Positions 1-7,547 of a stretch of DNA of 11,993 nt are shown here, piece by piece. Location of the stretch: contig JAPLOC010000110.1 of the NCBI GenBank assembly GCA_026692825.1, forward strand, positions 1-11,993, given 5' to 3'. Source of the stretch: Planctomycetota bacterium (GTDB lineage: Bacteria > Planctomycetota > Planctomycetia > Planctomycetales > Planctomycetaceae). Made by a program: the position numbers and the translations under genes. Each line of letters opens with the position of its first letter. Positions within the stretch are counted from its first letter, which is position 1. The notes below the pieces were generated by a model. That model had not been told where the DNA came from. It did not search any database and saw nothing but the letters and a program-made list of their open reading frames with translations.

Positions 1-59
1 TACACATCTGCCGGCACCAATTGGCCAGCTTCAACAGTGTACTCGTGGGAAGACTAACT

Positions 60-1226
60 TCAGGCGGCGAGCTGATACAAGGCTGCGCTTGGGGGGTAGT
101 CTGCTTGGGACATCTCCACAATCCAGCGGCATTCATACCAACCGACGACTTCCCAGGCGGCTTCGAACGACGCGACCGGGTGATTGGTCAACAGAAACCA
201 CTCCAGTCGGTCGACACCTGGCGAAGGATTCGGTTCCCACACCCGCACGATCCACAATCGCAGTGGCTTGTCTCCATACTCACCACGCTTTTCCACCGGT
301 ACGCACACTCGCACCGGGGCCGCCGAAACATGCAGCACGGCATCGCGTTTCTTTCTGTGGACAATCTTTTTGTGGCCGGTCTTCTTTGGCTTTTGTTCGA
401 GTCTGGCCGCTGGAACGCTGAGCGTCCACTGTCCGAGCCATGGCAGCGTCCGAGCAAAGTCATGCAGTAGTGATCGATCGGCGGAGTCACCGTGCCCCGG
501 CAACGCGCCGCGGTTATAGGACGAACGAATCACAAACGTACGGCCGCTGTTGACCTCGTGTTCCATGAATTCAAATGTGTCCGCGCCACGATCGCAGACA
601 TCGACAATCTTCCGGTCCGTCGGCAGCGACTTTGTTCCCTCCAGCCAGAGACGACTTTCGCGGTCTTCTCGTTCGCGTCGGGCCTTCGCTGTTTCGTGCT
701 TTGGTGGATTCGCCCGCCGATGCAAAATCTGACCAGCCAGCCCCAGCACTTCCCGCTGCTTCGGACAGACCGCCAGCGAATTATGGCAGAGCCAGCCTTT
801 CCGAGAACCGTTTCCGAACTGACCGACATCAGTGAGCGATTCGTGCGTTGTATAGTCCAGCTCCGTCGTGTCGTGAACGACAAGGACAGGACCAGAATGT
901 TCCGCAAGTTTCCGCAGTGTCCGCGTTCGATGCGGGGCGAGTACTGACTCGTGTGTGACCGTCTCGCCCTTCATCAGATGGTACAGACCATCGAGTTCAC
1001 CGGAACATCGCAATTTCTCCGGGAGAGTACCGCCAGGATGCCGAACAAGAGCGTCAGCCGCTTGAACCAATCGCCTGGTCCGCCGCTTATCACCCAGCAC
1101 GGCCTGTCCAAAATGGACCTCGCCGAAGCTCTGCGGCAAGTCAACAGGATCCAAGCTCGTTTCCCGCGAATCCGTCTTCATCATTGGGCTCCGTACTGAC
1201 ACGAAAGAGGCCCCTGGTACTTTCAT
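60..1226 (-). pseudogene. IS4-family (Tn5-like) transposase, C-terminally truncated
   Basis: This is a DDE transposase of the IS4/IS50 type, which would cut and paste its own insertion sequence. The N-terminal DNA-binding signature reads HFGQAVLGDKRRTRRLV (residues 38-54), closely matching Tn5. The first catalytic Asp is D119 in VVHDTTELDY and the second is D212 in VCDRGAD. The YREK motif begins as Y364-x2-R367-x3-E371 in WYECRWIVE. After E371 the similarity stops: the expected lysine seven residues on is a proline, and the frame ends 17 codons later. Family members run to about 470 residues, so roughly 80-100 C-terminal residues are missing and the protein is probably inactive. Start is ambiguous. 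ATG at 1226 has GGAGAGG eight bases upstream; ATG at 1184/1181 has GGAG four or seven bases upstream. The family match itself is very likely. Confidence 0.85.
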
Positions 1227-1267
1227 CCAGCCAGCCTCTCCGTGTTCTCAAACCCAACGTCCTGTTG

Positions 1268-1302
1268 TAAAAACCTCCACCGATCACACTCGATCGGGGG
1301 AG
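1268..1302 (-). terminator. Terminator-like hairpin followed by T5, minus strand
   Basis: On the plus strand CTCC-a-CCGATC (1275-1285) pairs with GATCGG-g-GGAG (1292-1302), giving ten base pairs, one mismatch and a six-base loop. Read on the minus strand, the right side of the stem is followed one base later by TTTTT (1273-1269), the layout of an intrinsic terminator. It would stop minus-strand transcripts coming from the right before they enter the transposase gene, a known way for IS elements to avoid read-in expression. On the plus strand the same stem contains the GGGGGAG that precedes the mini-ORF at 1309. Confidence 0.4.
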
Positions 1303-1308
1303 TTCGTC

Positions 1309-1377
1309 ATGGCAATTACTACAATCGACCCGACAATTCCGCCGGTTTCGTTGAAATCACGCAATAAATGTGCCTAA
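1309..1377 (+). CDS. 22-residue mini-ORF with a strong ribosome binding site
   Basis: ATG at 1309 is preceded by GGGGGAG (1296-1302) with a six-base spacer, an unusually good Shine-Dalgarno match for this window. The peptide starts MAITTIDPTIPPVSLKSR and ends at TAA 1375-1377. It is in the same frame as the propeller fragment that follows directly. I do not recognise it. It may be the first codons of an older gene whose body was lost when this junction formed, or a chance frame. The evidence is only the binding site and the frame. Confidence 0.2.
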   Translation: MAITTIDPTIPPVSLKSRNKCA

Positions 1378-1914
1378 AGCCAAGCCCTGGGCCCCCGGAA
1401 CTCTCAGCGAATCGTGAGCGCCATCAGCTCGGACGGAATCCACTTCGAGAAGGAACCCGGCGACCGCGTCCTCGACCAGCGGTCCGAATACGATTCCGCC
1501 GGTATCACGACCGCCGAGGTGATTCCGCCGACGAATACGGGGGGAGATTGGACGATGATCCTGTCTGCCTGGCAGCTTCCCGAATCGGGAGCCGCGGTCC
1601 CGATCCACCCCAGCCAAGATGTCGAGGCGGTTGCGAACGGGCGCAGCGCCGATTTCGCCGCCGCCTCGATTGCCGCCGACATGTCGGGATTTCGGTCGCG
1701 GATCTTCGTGTCCCATTCGACCGATGGTCTGACGTGGGGGCCTCTCGAACTGGTTTTGGAAGGAGAGGGATACGGTGGCGAGGGGCCGGATGCCGTTCAC
1801 GCAGAGGATATGTCTCTCATCGAGACTGCACCGGGCCGGTATCGCATGTACTATGCCGCGTGTGACGCGCTGGGAGTGTGGTGTGTCGCCAGCGCTGTCA
1901 ATCGGGTCAGTTGA
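1378..1914 (+). pseudogene. 3' fragment of a beta-propeller glycosidase/sialidase-like gene
   Basis: Open from just after the stop at 1375-1377 to TGA 1912-1914. The translation has the look of one side of a five- or six-bladed propeller of the GH32/43/130 or sialidase type: a repeated S-x-DG-x-x-F/W pattern occurs as SAISSDGIHFEKEPG near the beginning and as VSHSTDGLTWGP near the middle, with MILSAW and YRMYYAA strands between and after. There is no plausible upstream start or signal peptide; GTG 1414 lies inside the conserved-looking part (the preceding codons read QRI). At about 179 codons it is roughly half a normal family member. The N-terminal half appears lost at the junction with the IS remnant. 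It ends 68 bases before the M81 gene and shares its strand. The exact glycosidase family is uncertain. Confidence 0.55.
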
Positions 1915-1982
1915 CCCCGTCCACTCCGTTCTTTTTGTGCTGTCACGCCGTCAGTCCCTGTGCCCCTGGAGTCGCCGCCGCC

Positions 1983-3473
1983 ATGCGGATCGCCGTCGGT
2001 GGAATCGAACACGAAACCTGTGGTTTCGCAGCGCCATCGCGCACAGCGGAAGCGACGACGCTGATGTCGGTCGCCCGCGCGGTGAGGTATGGCGAAGAAC
2101 TCCATTCACTCGGAGATGCCAATACGATTGTCGATGGATTGGTGCGTGGCGTCCGTGAAACCGGTCATGAAGTTGTTCCGCTGTTGTGGATTGATGCCAA
2201 CACCAGCCCGCCTGTGACACGGGAGAGCCTGGAGAGCGCGATTGAAGACTTGCTGGACCGCCTGCGAAAGGCGCTCCCCGTCGATGGCGTTTTGCTCAGC
2301 CTGCATGGGGCGTTTGCTGTTGAGGGAGTGGATGATGCTGATGGCGAGGTCTTGTCCCGAGTCCGTCAACTGGTTGGTCCCAGGGTTCCCGTGATGGCGG
2401 TGCATGATCTGCACTGCAACATTTCACCGGTCATGGAGAAGTCGGCCAATGCCATGATCGTCGAACGGACCTATCCTCACGTCGACATGGCCGAACGGGC
2501 CGTGCATGCCGCGCACATCATGGCGCGGACCGTCGCGGGCGAAGTCCGACCCACCATGGCGGTGCGCTACCTCCCCCTGCTGTGGTCGGCGGCCCGGATG
2601 ATTGACGCCGAACCCCCGATGAGCGATGCGGTGCGAAAGCTGCGGGAACTCGATCTGCGTCCCGGAGTGTTATCAGCCAGCATCGGGGTCGGTTACCAGT
2701 GGATCGACAATCCGACGGTTGGCACTTCGGTAATCGTCGTGACAGACAACGATGAGTCCCAGGCCCGGCGATCCGCCGATGAGCTGGCCGAATGGGTCTG
2801 GGATCGTCGCAGCCAATGGCAGCGTGATCCATTGACTCCTCAATCGGCACTCGAACAGGGCGAGCAACTCGGAAATTACCCGATCGTGCTTGCGGAGCAG
2901 GGAGACAACACCGGCGGCGGCGCCGCGGGAGATGCCACCGAGATGCTGCGTCTGTTCATTGATCGGAAGCTGGTTCCCTCGGCAGTGCTCTACATGGTCG
3001 ACCCGGAAGTGGCCGCTCAAGCGGTGGTGGCGGGCCCCGGAACGGAGATCGACATTCTTGTCGGAGGCAAATCGCAGCCGCTGGTTGGTCCCCCGGTCCC
3101 CATGCGGGTCCAAGTCCGCGCCGTGTCGAACGGGCGCTTCACGTACGATGGCCCCATGTGGACCGGTGTGGTCGGCGAAATGGGTCCATCGGCCTGGCTG
3201 GAACAGCAGGGCGTGCATGTTGTGGTGATCAGCGGCCGGCATCAGCCGGTCGATCTGGCTTTCTGTCGCAGCCTGGGCCTCAACTGTCGCCAGATGCGAT
3301 ACCTGGCGGTCAAGTCGACGGGTCACTTTCGTTCCGGGTTCGCCCCGATTGCCGGCTCGATCTTCAATGTCGATACCGCCAGCACGCTGTCGCATGATTT
3401 TCGACGTCTGCCCTACACACGCCTGGGCCGCAAGATGTACCCGATTGATCCGGATGTCAGGTGGGATCGATGA
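1983..3473 (+). CDS. M81 family metallopeptidase (MlrC-like hydrolase)
   Basis: A 496-residue cytoplasmic zinc hydrolase of the MlrC/DUF1485 family, named for the microcystin-degradation enzyme MlrC. Natural substrates of environmental homologues are mostly unknown. The start at ATG 1983 gives the classic N-terminus MRIAVGGIEHET; a GGAG lies eleven bases upstream. Conserved marks are H108 in LSLHGA, D142-x-H144 in VHDLHCNIS and H166 in TYPHVD, the probable zinc ligands, then the C-terminal domain signature GDNTGGGAAGDAT at 307-319 (usually DNPGGG). Length is normal and no defect is visible. No signal peptide is seen. It heads the run of four plus-strand catabolic genes, with the MFS gene 21 bases behind it, so co-transcription is likely. 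A role in opening a peptide or amide-like bond of the imported compound is inference. Confidence 0.9.
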   Translation: MRIAVGGIEHETCGFAAPSRTAEATTLMSVARAVRYGEELHSLGDANTIVDGLVRGVRETGHEVVPLLWIDANTSPPVTRESLESAIEDLLDRLRKALPVDGVLLSLHGAFAVEGVDDADGEVLSRVRQLVGPRVPVMAVHDLHCNISPVMEKSANAMIVERTYPHVDMAERAVHAAHIMARTVAGEVRPTMAVRYLPLLWSAARMIDAEPPMSDAVRKLRELDLRPGVLSASIGVGYQWIDNPTVGTSVIVVTDNDESQARRSADELAEWVWDRRSQWQRDPLTPQSALEQGEQLGNYPIVLAEQGDNTGGGAAGDATEMLRLFIDRKLVPSAVLYMVDPEVAAQAVVAGPGTEIDILVGGKSQPLVGPPVPMRVQVRAVSNGRFTYDGPMWTGVVGEMGPSAWLEQQGVHVVVISGRHQPVDLAFCRSLGLNCRQMRYLAVKSTGHFRSGFAPIAGSIFNVDTASTLSHDFRRLPYTRLGRKMYPIDPDVRWDR

Positions 3474-3494
3474 ACTTCAGTCAGAGAGCGGACG

Positions 3495-4726
3495 ATGAAC
3501 GAGGCGATTGAGTTTTCCATTCCGGAATCGGCCCAGTTCCGCAACGGACTGGTGTTCATGATTTCGATGTCATTGATCTATCTGATTGCCCCGGTGACCT
3601 ATTGCCGGAAGCAGTCTATTTGTGGGTCACTCCGCTGCCGCTGTTGATCGCGTGGTTCTGGCCCTCGCCCAGACTGCTGCGTCCCATGCTGACCTGGGCA
3701 TTGATTGTGAAGGGGGCCGCGGGAGCGCTGGCGGCGCTGGTCTTTGCGTTTGCTCCCAAGTCGTTCTGGGTTCCCGTCATGCTCATTCATCCCGGGATCA
3801 TCGGGATTACTGGGGGAGTCCAGACGATGTGCCTCTGGGAGCTGATCGGCCGCGGCATGACTCCGGAAATGCGGGGTCGCACGCTCGGCTGGACCTTCGG
3901 CATCGGGCCGATCTTTGCGGTCCTGGGGTCGTGCGCTTCGCAGTTGATCCTGAAAGGGGATTTTCTGGGGATGCTGAAGGTGACCCCGCTGCCGCAACCG
4001 TGGAGTTATGTTCTGCTGTTCGGCGCGTCGTGCCCGGCGATGTGGCTGTCTGCCGTCCTGGTCCAGATGGCGCGGGTGCCTCCGGTGTCTTTGTGCGAGT
4101 CGGCAGCCGAGTCGGGAGTGCAATGGAAGGAGATCTGGCGCGGGCTGCGGGCTTACTTCCTGAATCCCCTGATCGTGACCGCGGCGGTCGGCTTCCTGCT
4201 GACCTATGGCGGCACCATGATCATGAACAACATGTCGCTGTATGCCCGCGAAGCGCTGGGTGAAGCCCCCGAACAATACGCGGGAATCCAGCTCGCACTG
4301 CGATTCGGATTCAAGTCTCTGATGGGCTTCGGACTGGGCTGGCTGGTGACGCGGATGCATGCCAGGGCCTCGCTGATGGCCACAACGTCGATCTGCATCG
4401 CGGGAATCGCCTGGGCGCTGTTCGTCCCGGGCAAGTGGTATCTGCTCGGGTTCGGACTTCTCGGCGGTGGCGAGCTGTTTTATGTCTACTACCTGAACTA
4501 CATTGTCAGTTGCTCGAAGCCGGAACGATTGCGGGAGAACACCGCCTACACCAACCTGATCACCGTCACGATTGGCGTGATGCCGATTGCTTTTGGTTTG
4601 GTGTCTGATCGATTCGGCCTGCGAGCGAGTTTCGTCGCGGCGATTGGCCTACTGGTCCTCGCACTGATCCTGGTGCAGTCCCGCCTGCCGAGGCAGCCAA
4701 AGGTTGCTGACGCAGGATCAGACTGA
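3495..4726 (+). pseudogene. MFS transporter, broken after the first membrane helix
   Basis: ATG 3495 opens a frame giving MNEAIEFSIPES and then a hydrophobic helix (LVFMISMSLIYLIAPV). About position 3600 this frame becomes nonsense and stops within about 20 codons. From about 3602, in another frame, a long hydrophobic protein begins LPEAVYLWVTPLPLL and continues 374 residues to TGA 4724-4726. I count about eleven membrane segments there, which with the first helix makes the twelve of a major facilitator carrier. Seen: helix 1 and helices 2-12 lie in different frames with no helix 1-2 loop between them. Inferred: a deletion of roughly 20 codons plus a frame change removed the loop. A carrier restarted near 3602 would lack helix 1. 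It sits 21 bases after the M81 gene, consistent with uptake of the substrate handled by the neighbours. Substrate unknown. Confidence 0.75.
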
Positions 4727-4750
4727 GAATTTCTCCGCACTCCGCCCCTT

Positions 4751-4785
4751 GACAACTGACAACTGACAACTGACAACTGACAACT
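4751..4785 (+). repeat. Heptamer tandem repeat, five perfect copies of GACAACT
   Basis: Five exact, contiguous copies of GACAACT fill 4751-4785, preceded by TT and followed by the ribosome binding site and start of the lyase gene (ATG 4798). The opposite strand reads AGTTGTC repeated. Short heptamer arrays of this kind are known from cyanobacterial and other bacterial intergenic spaces and can vary in copy number by replication slippage. The array occupies half of the 71-base gap between the MFS and lyase genes, so copy-number change would alter leader length there. No other copy is seen in the window. Confidence 0.95.
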
Positions 4786-4797
4786 AACGAGGCCCCC

Positions 4798-5724
4798 ATG
4801 TCGAACAAACGCTTTCCCGCCGGACTGATGGCGACCTGCTGCATTCCGTGGGATGAGAACGGTCGCTTTGCCGAACGCATCTTTCGTCTCAATGTGCAAC
4901 ACGCTCTGCACGGGACGAAGTTCCTGTATGTCTTTGGCACGGCCGGAGAAGGCTACGCTGTCACGGATCGCCAGTACGAGGAAATCGTGACCGCCTTTGC
5001 CGACGAGATGCGCCGGGGAAAAGCCGAGCCGATGGTCGGCGTCATCGATCTGTCCCTCGGCACGATCATGGAGCGCATCAAGCGGGGACGTGACCTCGGC
5101 GTGCTCCGGTTCCAGATCTCGCTCCCCAGTTGGGCGGCGCTCAGCGAGAAGGAGCTGTTCAATTTTTTCAAGCATGTCTGCGGCGGTTTCCCCGACTGCC
5201 AGTTCATGCATTACAACCTGCCGCGAACCAAGCGCATGGTTACGGGGAAAGAATATGGACGTCTGGCGACGGAGCATCCAAACTTGGTGGCGACAAAGAA
5301 CTGCGGCGACTCGCAGTCACACCTGCGGAGCCTGATCGAGGACGCTCCCCATTTGCAGCACTTTCTCTCGGAAGCCGGCTATGTCTACGGATCGCTGTTC
5401 GGAGAGTGCGGGATTCTGGTCTCGTTCATCATGAACTGGCCTAAGATCCGGGCTCTGTTTGAAGCGGGCCAGCGCCGCGACGTGGCCACGATGGTCTCGA
5501 TTCAGCGGGAAGTGGACATCGTCATTCAGGCTTTGCTCGAGGCGATGCCGGATGATCGCATCGACGGCAGTTACGACAAGCTGTTCGAGAAGATGTACGA
5601 ACCCGAAATGCCGCTGCGGCTGCTGCCCCCTTATCTCGGTTCGAGCGACGAAGAGTATCACATCTTCGTTCGCCTGCTGAAGCAACGGCTGCCGGAATGG
5701 GTGCCCGCGAGCACCCCGCGGTAG
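4798..5724 (+). CDS. DapA/NanA-family lyase (class I aldolase), probably catabolic
   Basis: A 308-residue TIM-barrel enzyme of the dihydrodipicolinate synthase / N-acetylneuraminate lyase family, which forms or breaks C-C bonds through a Schiff base to pyruvate. The key residues are present: GTAGE at 47-51 (pyruvate-carboxylate loop, usually GTTGE), Y139 in HYNLP (proton shuttle) and K167 in VATKNCGD (Schiff-base lysine). The start is fixed by GAGG (4789-4792) five bases ahead of ATG 4798. Length is normal and the frame intact. Position after a carrier gene and before an amidohydrolase, and sequence unlike housekeeping DapA around the GTAGEGY and TKNCGD motifs, argue for a sugar-acid or sialic-acid type aldolase rather than lysine synthesis. 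The exact substrate cannot be read from the sequence. Confidence 0.88.
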   Translation: MSNKRFPAGLMATCCIPWDENGRFAERIFRLNVQHALHGTKFLYVFGTAGEGYAVTDRQYEEIVTAFADEMRRGKAEPMVGVIDLSLGTIMERIKRGRDLGVLRFQISLPSWAALSEKELFNFFKHVCGGFPDCQFMHYNLPRTKRMVTGKEYGRLATEHPNLVATKNCGDSQSHLRSLIEDAPHLQHFLSEAGYVYGSLFGECGILVSFIMNWPKIRALFEAGQRRDVATMVSIQREVDIVIQALLEAMPDDRIDGSYDKLFEKMYEPEMPLRLLPPYLGSSDEEYHIFVRLLKQRLPEWVPASTPR

Positions 5725-5799
5725 TCCAGTCGCCTCGGGGAGGCCTGTCGCCGCTGCGTACCCTGCTTGAATCTGCACCGAGATTGAAAGGCTCGCGCC

Positions 5800-6606
5800 A
5801 TGGATTCCATCACCTCGATTTCTGCGATCGATGTTCACGGGCACTATGGTGTCTACGCCCAGCTCAAAAAGTCTGCGCTGTACAACCGGCTGATGACCGG
5901 GGACGCCGCCGAAGTCGTCCGGCGGGCTGCTGCGGTCAACGTCGGATTGACGATCGTTTCGCCGTTGCTGGCCTTGCTGCCTCGATTCCAGGCCAACGCG
6001 GCGGTGGGTAATGAAGAAGCGGCCCGGGTCGTCGCTCAGACGCCGGGCCTGAAGCAGTACGTCGTAATCGATCCCCTGCGACCCGAGACGTATACCCAGG
6101 CAGATGAAATGCTGAGGCAGCCACAATGTGTTGGAATCAAACTGCATCCCGAGGAACACGGCTATCCGATTCGCGACCATGCCGCGCCGCTGTTCGAATT
6201 CGCCGCCGCCCGGAAGGCGATCGTGCTCACGCATAGCAGTGAGCAGAACAGTCTGTGCGAAGATTTTGTGCCCTGGGCGAATCGGTATCCCGAAGTTCGG
6301 TTGATTCTCGCCCATATCGGCTGTGGCTGGGATGGCGACGTCACACACCAGGTGCGTGCGATTCAGAAGTGCCAGCACGGCAACGTCTTCGCGGACACTT
6401 CGAGCGCCAGCTCAATCATTCCGGGATTGATCGAGTGGGCCGCTCAGGAAATCGGGGCGGAACGTGTTCTGTTCGGCACCGATACCCCGCTGTACAGCAC
6501 AGCCATGCACCGGGCACGGATCGACCACGCCGACTTGTCCGACGCCGACAAACGCCTGATCCTGCGCGACAATGCCGTGAAGCTGTTTGGTTCAAAACTG
6601 GGGTAA
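5800..6606 (+). CDS. Amidohydrolase-2 family metal-dependent hydrolase
   Basis: A 268-residue TIM-barrel hydrolase of the amidohydrolase superfamily (Amidohydro_2). Such enzymes hydrolyse lactones or amides or decarboxylate aromatic acids; the sequence does not say which. Metal and catalytic positions are visible in order: D11-x-H13-x-H15 in DVHGH, K114/H116 in GIKLHPEE, H145 in LTHSSEQ, H172 in LAHIGCG and D228 in FGTDTP, followed by the usual C-terminal LRDNAVKLFG. A ribosome binding site (GAAAGG, 5786-5791) stands eight bases before ATG 5800. No signal peptide is seen, so it is probably cytoplasmic. It is 75 bases after the lyase gene and likely in the same transcript. Its stop at 6604-6606 faces the convergent sialidase-like gene, whose frame overlaps its last 163 bases. 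Intact. Confidence 0.88.
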   Translation: MDSITSISAIDVHGHYGVYAQLKKSALYNRLMTGDAAEVVRRAAAVNVGLTIVSPLLALLPRFQANAAVGNEEAARVVAQTPGLKQYVVIDPLRPETYTQADEMLRQPQCVGIKLHPEEHGYPIRDHAAPLFEFAAARKAIVLTHSSEQNSLCEDFVPWANRYPEVRLILAHIGCGWDGDVTHQVRAIQKCQHGNVFADTSSASSIIPGLIEWAAQEIGAERVLFGTDTPLYSTAMHRARIDHADLSDADKRLILRDNAVKLFGSKLG

Positions 6607-7400
6607 GCTGGCTCGCGACCGAGCAGGTCGAGTTGCTCGGCCTTCGACCAGTAGGCGTCGTCGCCGCCGACATGCTCTAAGACGAAGATCCGGCCATCCG
6701 CCGCTTGAACGGCGCGCGGATAGTAGGCAGTCCCCGGCACCTCCAGCTTGTGCCAGGTCTTGCCGGCGTCGGTCGTCCAGTGGATGCCACTGGTCGCCAC
6801 ATATAGAAGTACTGCTCCTTCGCGTGTGGCCAGCACGTCGGGATGGCCGCTGTGCGGGAACGGCGCCGGTTGCACTTCGCCGGGAGTCCACATGTCACCG
6901 GACTGCTTAAGCACGCCCTGCCAGCGCACCTCGTTGCCGGTCTTGTCCGGTTCGGAACGCCGGAAGACACACAGCAGATCGCCGTTCGGCAGCTCCGCGG
7001 CGTCGAATTCTTCGCCGCCCCAGCCACGCTGATGCTCGGCGGGAACCACGGTAAGCCCCATTTTCTGATACTCGGCAATGGCGCCCGGTGAAAAACGGAG
7101 CGGCGCCGAAGCGTGCCAGTAGCCCGCACTGAACCCGAGCACCCAGTCGCCATTGCGCACCCGGATGGGCGACACCCAGCCGACGAAGCCGCCATAGCCC
7201 GGATAAGGATCGGGCTGGTTGACTCCAGGGCCGAGTACGGTCGTCAAAACGTCCTCGGGTTTCAATTCGGATTCGCCACCTTCCACTACTTTCACGACCG
7301 GACGTGGTGGATCGGCCGCGGCCACAATTGCCGGGTGAGTCGCGATCGCAGCGAAGCACAGCAGTCCGGCAGTGCGAATGGAACGAGAGAGGGCATTCAT
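6444..7400 (-). CDS. Secreted sialidase/BNR-like propeller protein, altered C-terminus
   Basis: Start chosen at ATG 7400, which gives a clear signal peptide (MNALSRSIRTAGLLCFAAI, cleavage likely after AAA at about 29); the frame opens further upstream at 7532 without one. The mature part is propeller-like: GFVGWVSPIRVRNGDW and GFSAGYWHAS near residues 71-98, and an Asp-box-like TTDAGKTW at 209-216. The family pattern holds to GGDDAY at about 250. The final 68 codons look unrelated, and the last 54 or so are antisense to the amidohydrolase gene. The original C-terminus was probably short and has been replaced by a junction near 6606-6651. It likely acts in the periplasm or outside the cell on glycans; sialidase activity itself is not shown. 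The family call is reasonable, the 3' end doubtful. Confidence 0.7.
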   Translation of the reverse strand: MNALSRSIRTAGLLCFAAIATHPAIVAAADPPRPVVKVVEGGESELKPEDVLTTVLGPGVNQPDPYPGYGGFVGWVSPIRVRNGDWVLGFSAGYWHASAPLRFSPGAIAEYQKMGLTVVPAEHQRGWGGEEFDAAELPNGDLLCVFRRSEPDKTGNEVRWQGVLKQSGDMWTPGEVQPAPFPHSGHPDVLATREGAVLLYVATSGIHWTTDAGKTWHKLEVPGTAYYPRAVQAADGRIFVLEHVGGDDAYWSKAEQLDLLGREPAYPSFEPNSFTALSRRIRRLSASDKSAWSIRARCMAVLYSGVSVPNRTRSAPIS

Positions 7401-7446
7401 CGTGGTTCGCAAACCCCAGAACGTGTAGACGTCAGCCGTAAGTCCA

Positions 7447-7474
7447 TTGAGTTTATCCACTTGCCGGGTAAGAT
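7447..7474 (+). promoter_or_regulatory. Possible sigma70-type promoter for the 7548 gene run
   Basis: TTGAGT (7447-7452) and TAAGAT (7469-7474) are separated by 16 bases, each matching four of six consensus positions. It lies about 70 bases before ATG 7548 in the divergent gap, the only sizeable spacer before this gene run. The match is modest and could be chance. Confidence 0.28.
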
Positions 7475-7477
7475 CAA
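7450..7477 (-). promoter_or_regulatory. Possible sigma70-type promoter for the minus-strand sialidase-like gene
   Basis: On the minus strand TTGATC (7477-7472) and TAAACT (7455-7450) are 16 bases apart, each a four-of-six match, about 50 bases ahead of ATG 7400. It lies almost exactly on top of the plus-strand candidate, so the two directions could compete for polymerase. The evidence is motif likeness only. Confidence 0.22.
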
Positions 7478-7547
7478 TGACCCTGTTCGAGGACCTCAAC
7501 AGAGGTTGCGGACCGGCCCACCTTTTCCCCATGCTGAAGAACCCGTC

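Larger units (their letters stand above)
60..1302 (-). mobile_element. Insertion-sequence remnant around the IS4-type transposase
   Basis: The transposase implies an IS copy here, but neither end could be fixed. I found no convincing terminal inverted repeats or target duplication. The left (3') side is cut off within about positions 60-113, just downstream of the E371 codon. The right (5') side is placed tentatively at the hairpin at 1275-1302, past which the sequence turns into a different, propeller-type coding fragment. Boundaries are inference; only the transposase content is directly seen. Confidence 0.4.

Noticed and set aside
492..947. Plus-strand open frames opposite the transposase
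   Set aside because: The minus-strand transposase motifs are unmistakable here; the plus-strand translations show no recognisable pattern.
60..1302. Terminal inverted repeats and target duplication for the IS
   Set aside because: I compared the flanks by eye and found no convincing pair, consistent with loss of the left end.
2673..3395. Long minus-strand open frame of 240 codons opposite the M81 gene
   Set aside because: It is antisense to a clearly conserved gene, its translation resembles no family, and such frames are expected in GC-rich coding DNA.
4749..4785. TTGACA at 4749-4754 as a -35 promoter box
   Set aside because: It arises from the junction with the heptamer array, and no -10-like hexamer lies 16-18 bases downstream.
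4751..4785. Heptamer array as a CRISPR
   Set aside because: Seven-base contiguous units without spacers do not fit a CRISPR array.
4546..5277. Minus-strand frame containing repeated VVSCQLS peptides
   Set aside because: The peptide repeat is only the translated GACAACT heptamer array; the rest is antisense to the MFS and lyase genes.
4798..5724. Naming the lyase dapA (lysine biosynthesis)
   Set aside because: Context and motif variants (GTAGEGY, TKNCGD) favour a catabolic family member; no lysine-pathway gene is nearby.
5732..5744. GCCTC-GGG-GAGGC hairpin just after the lyase stop, as a terminator
   Set aside because: Only five base pairs and no T-run on either side; the downstream amidohydrolase gene is likely co-transcribed.
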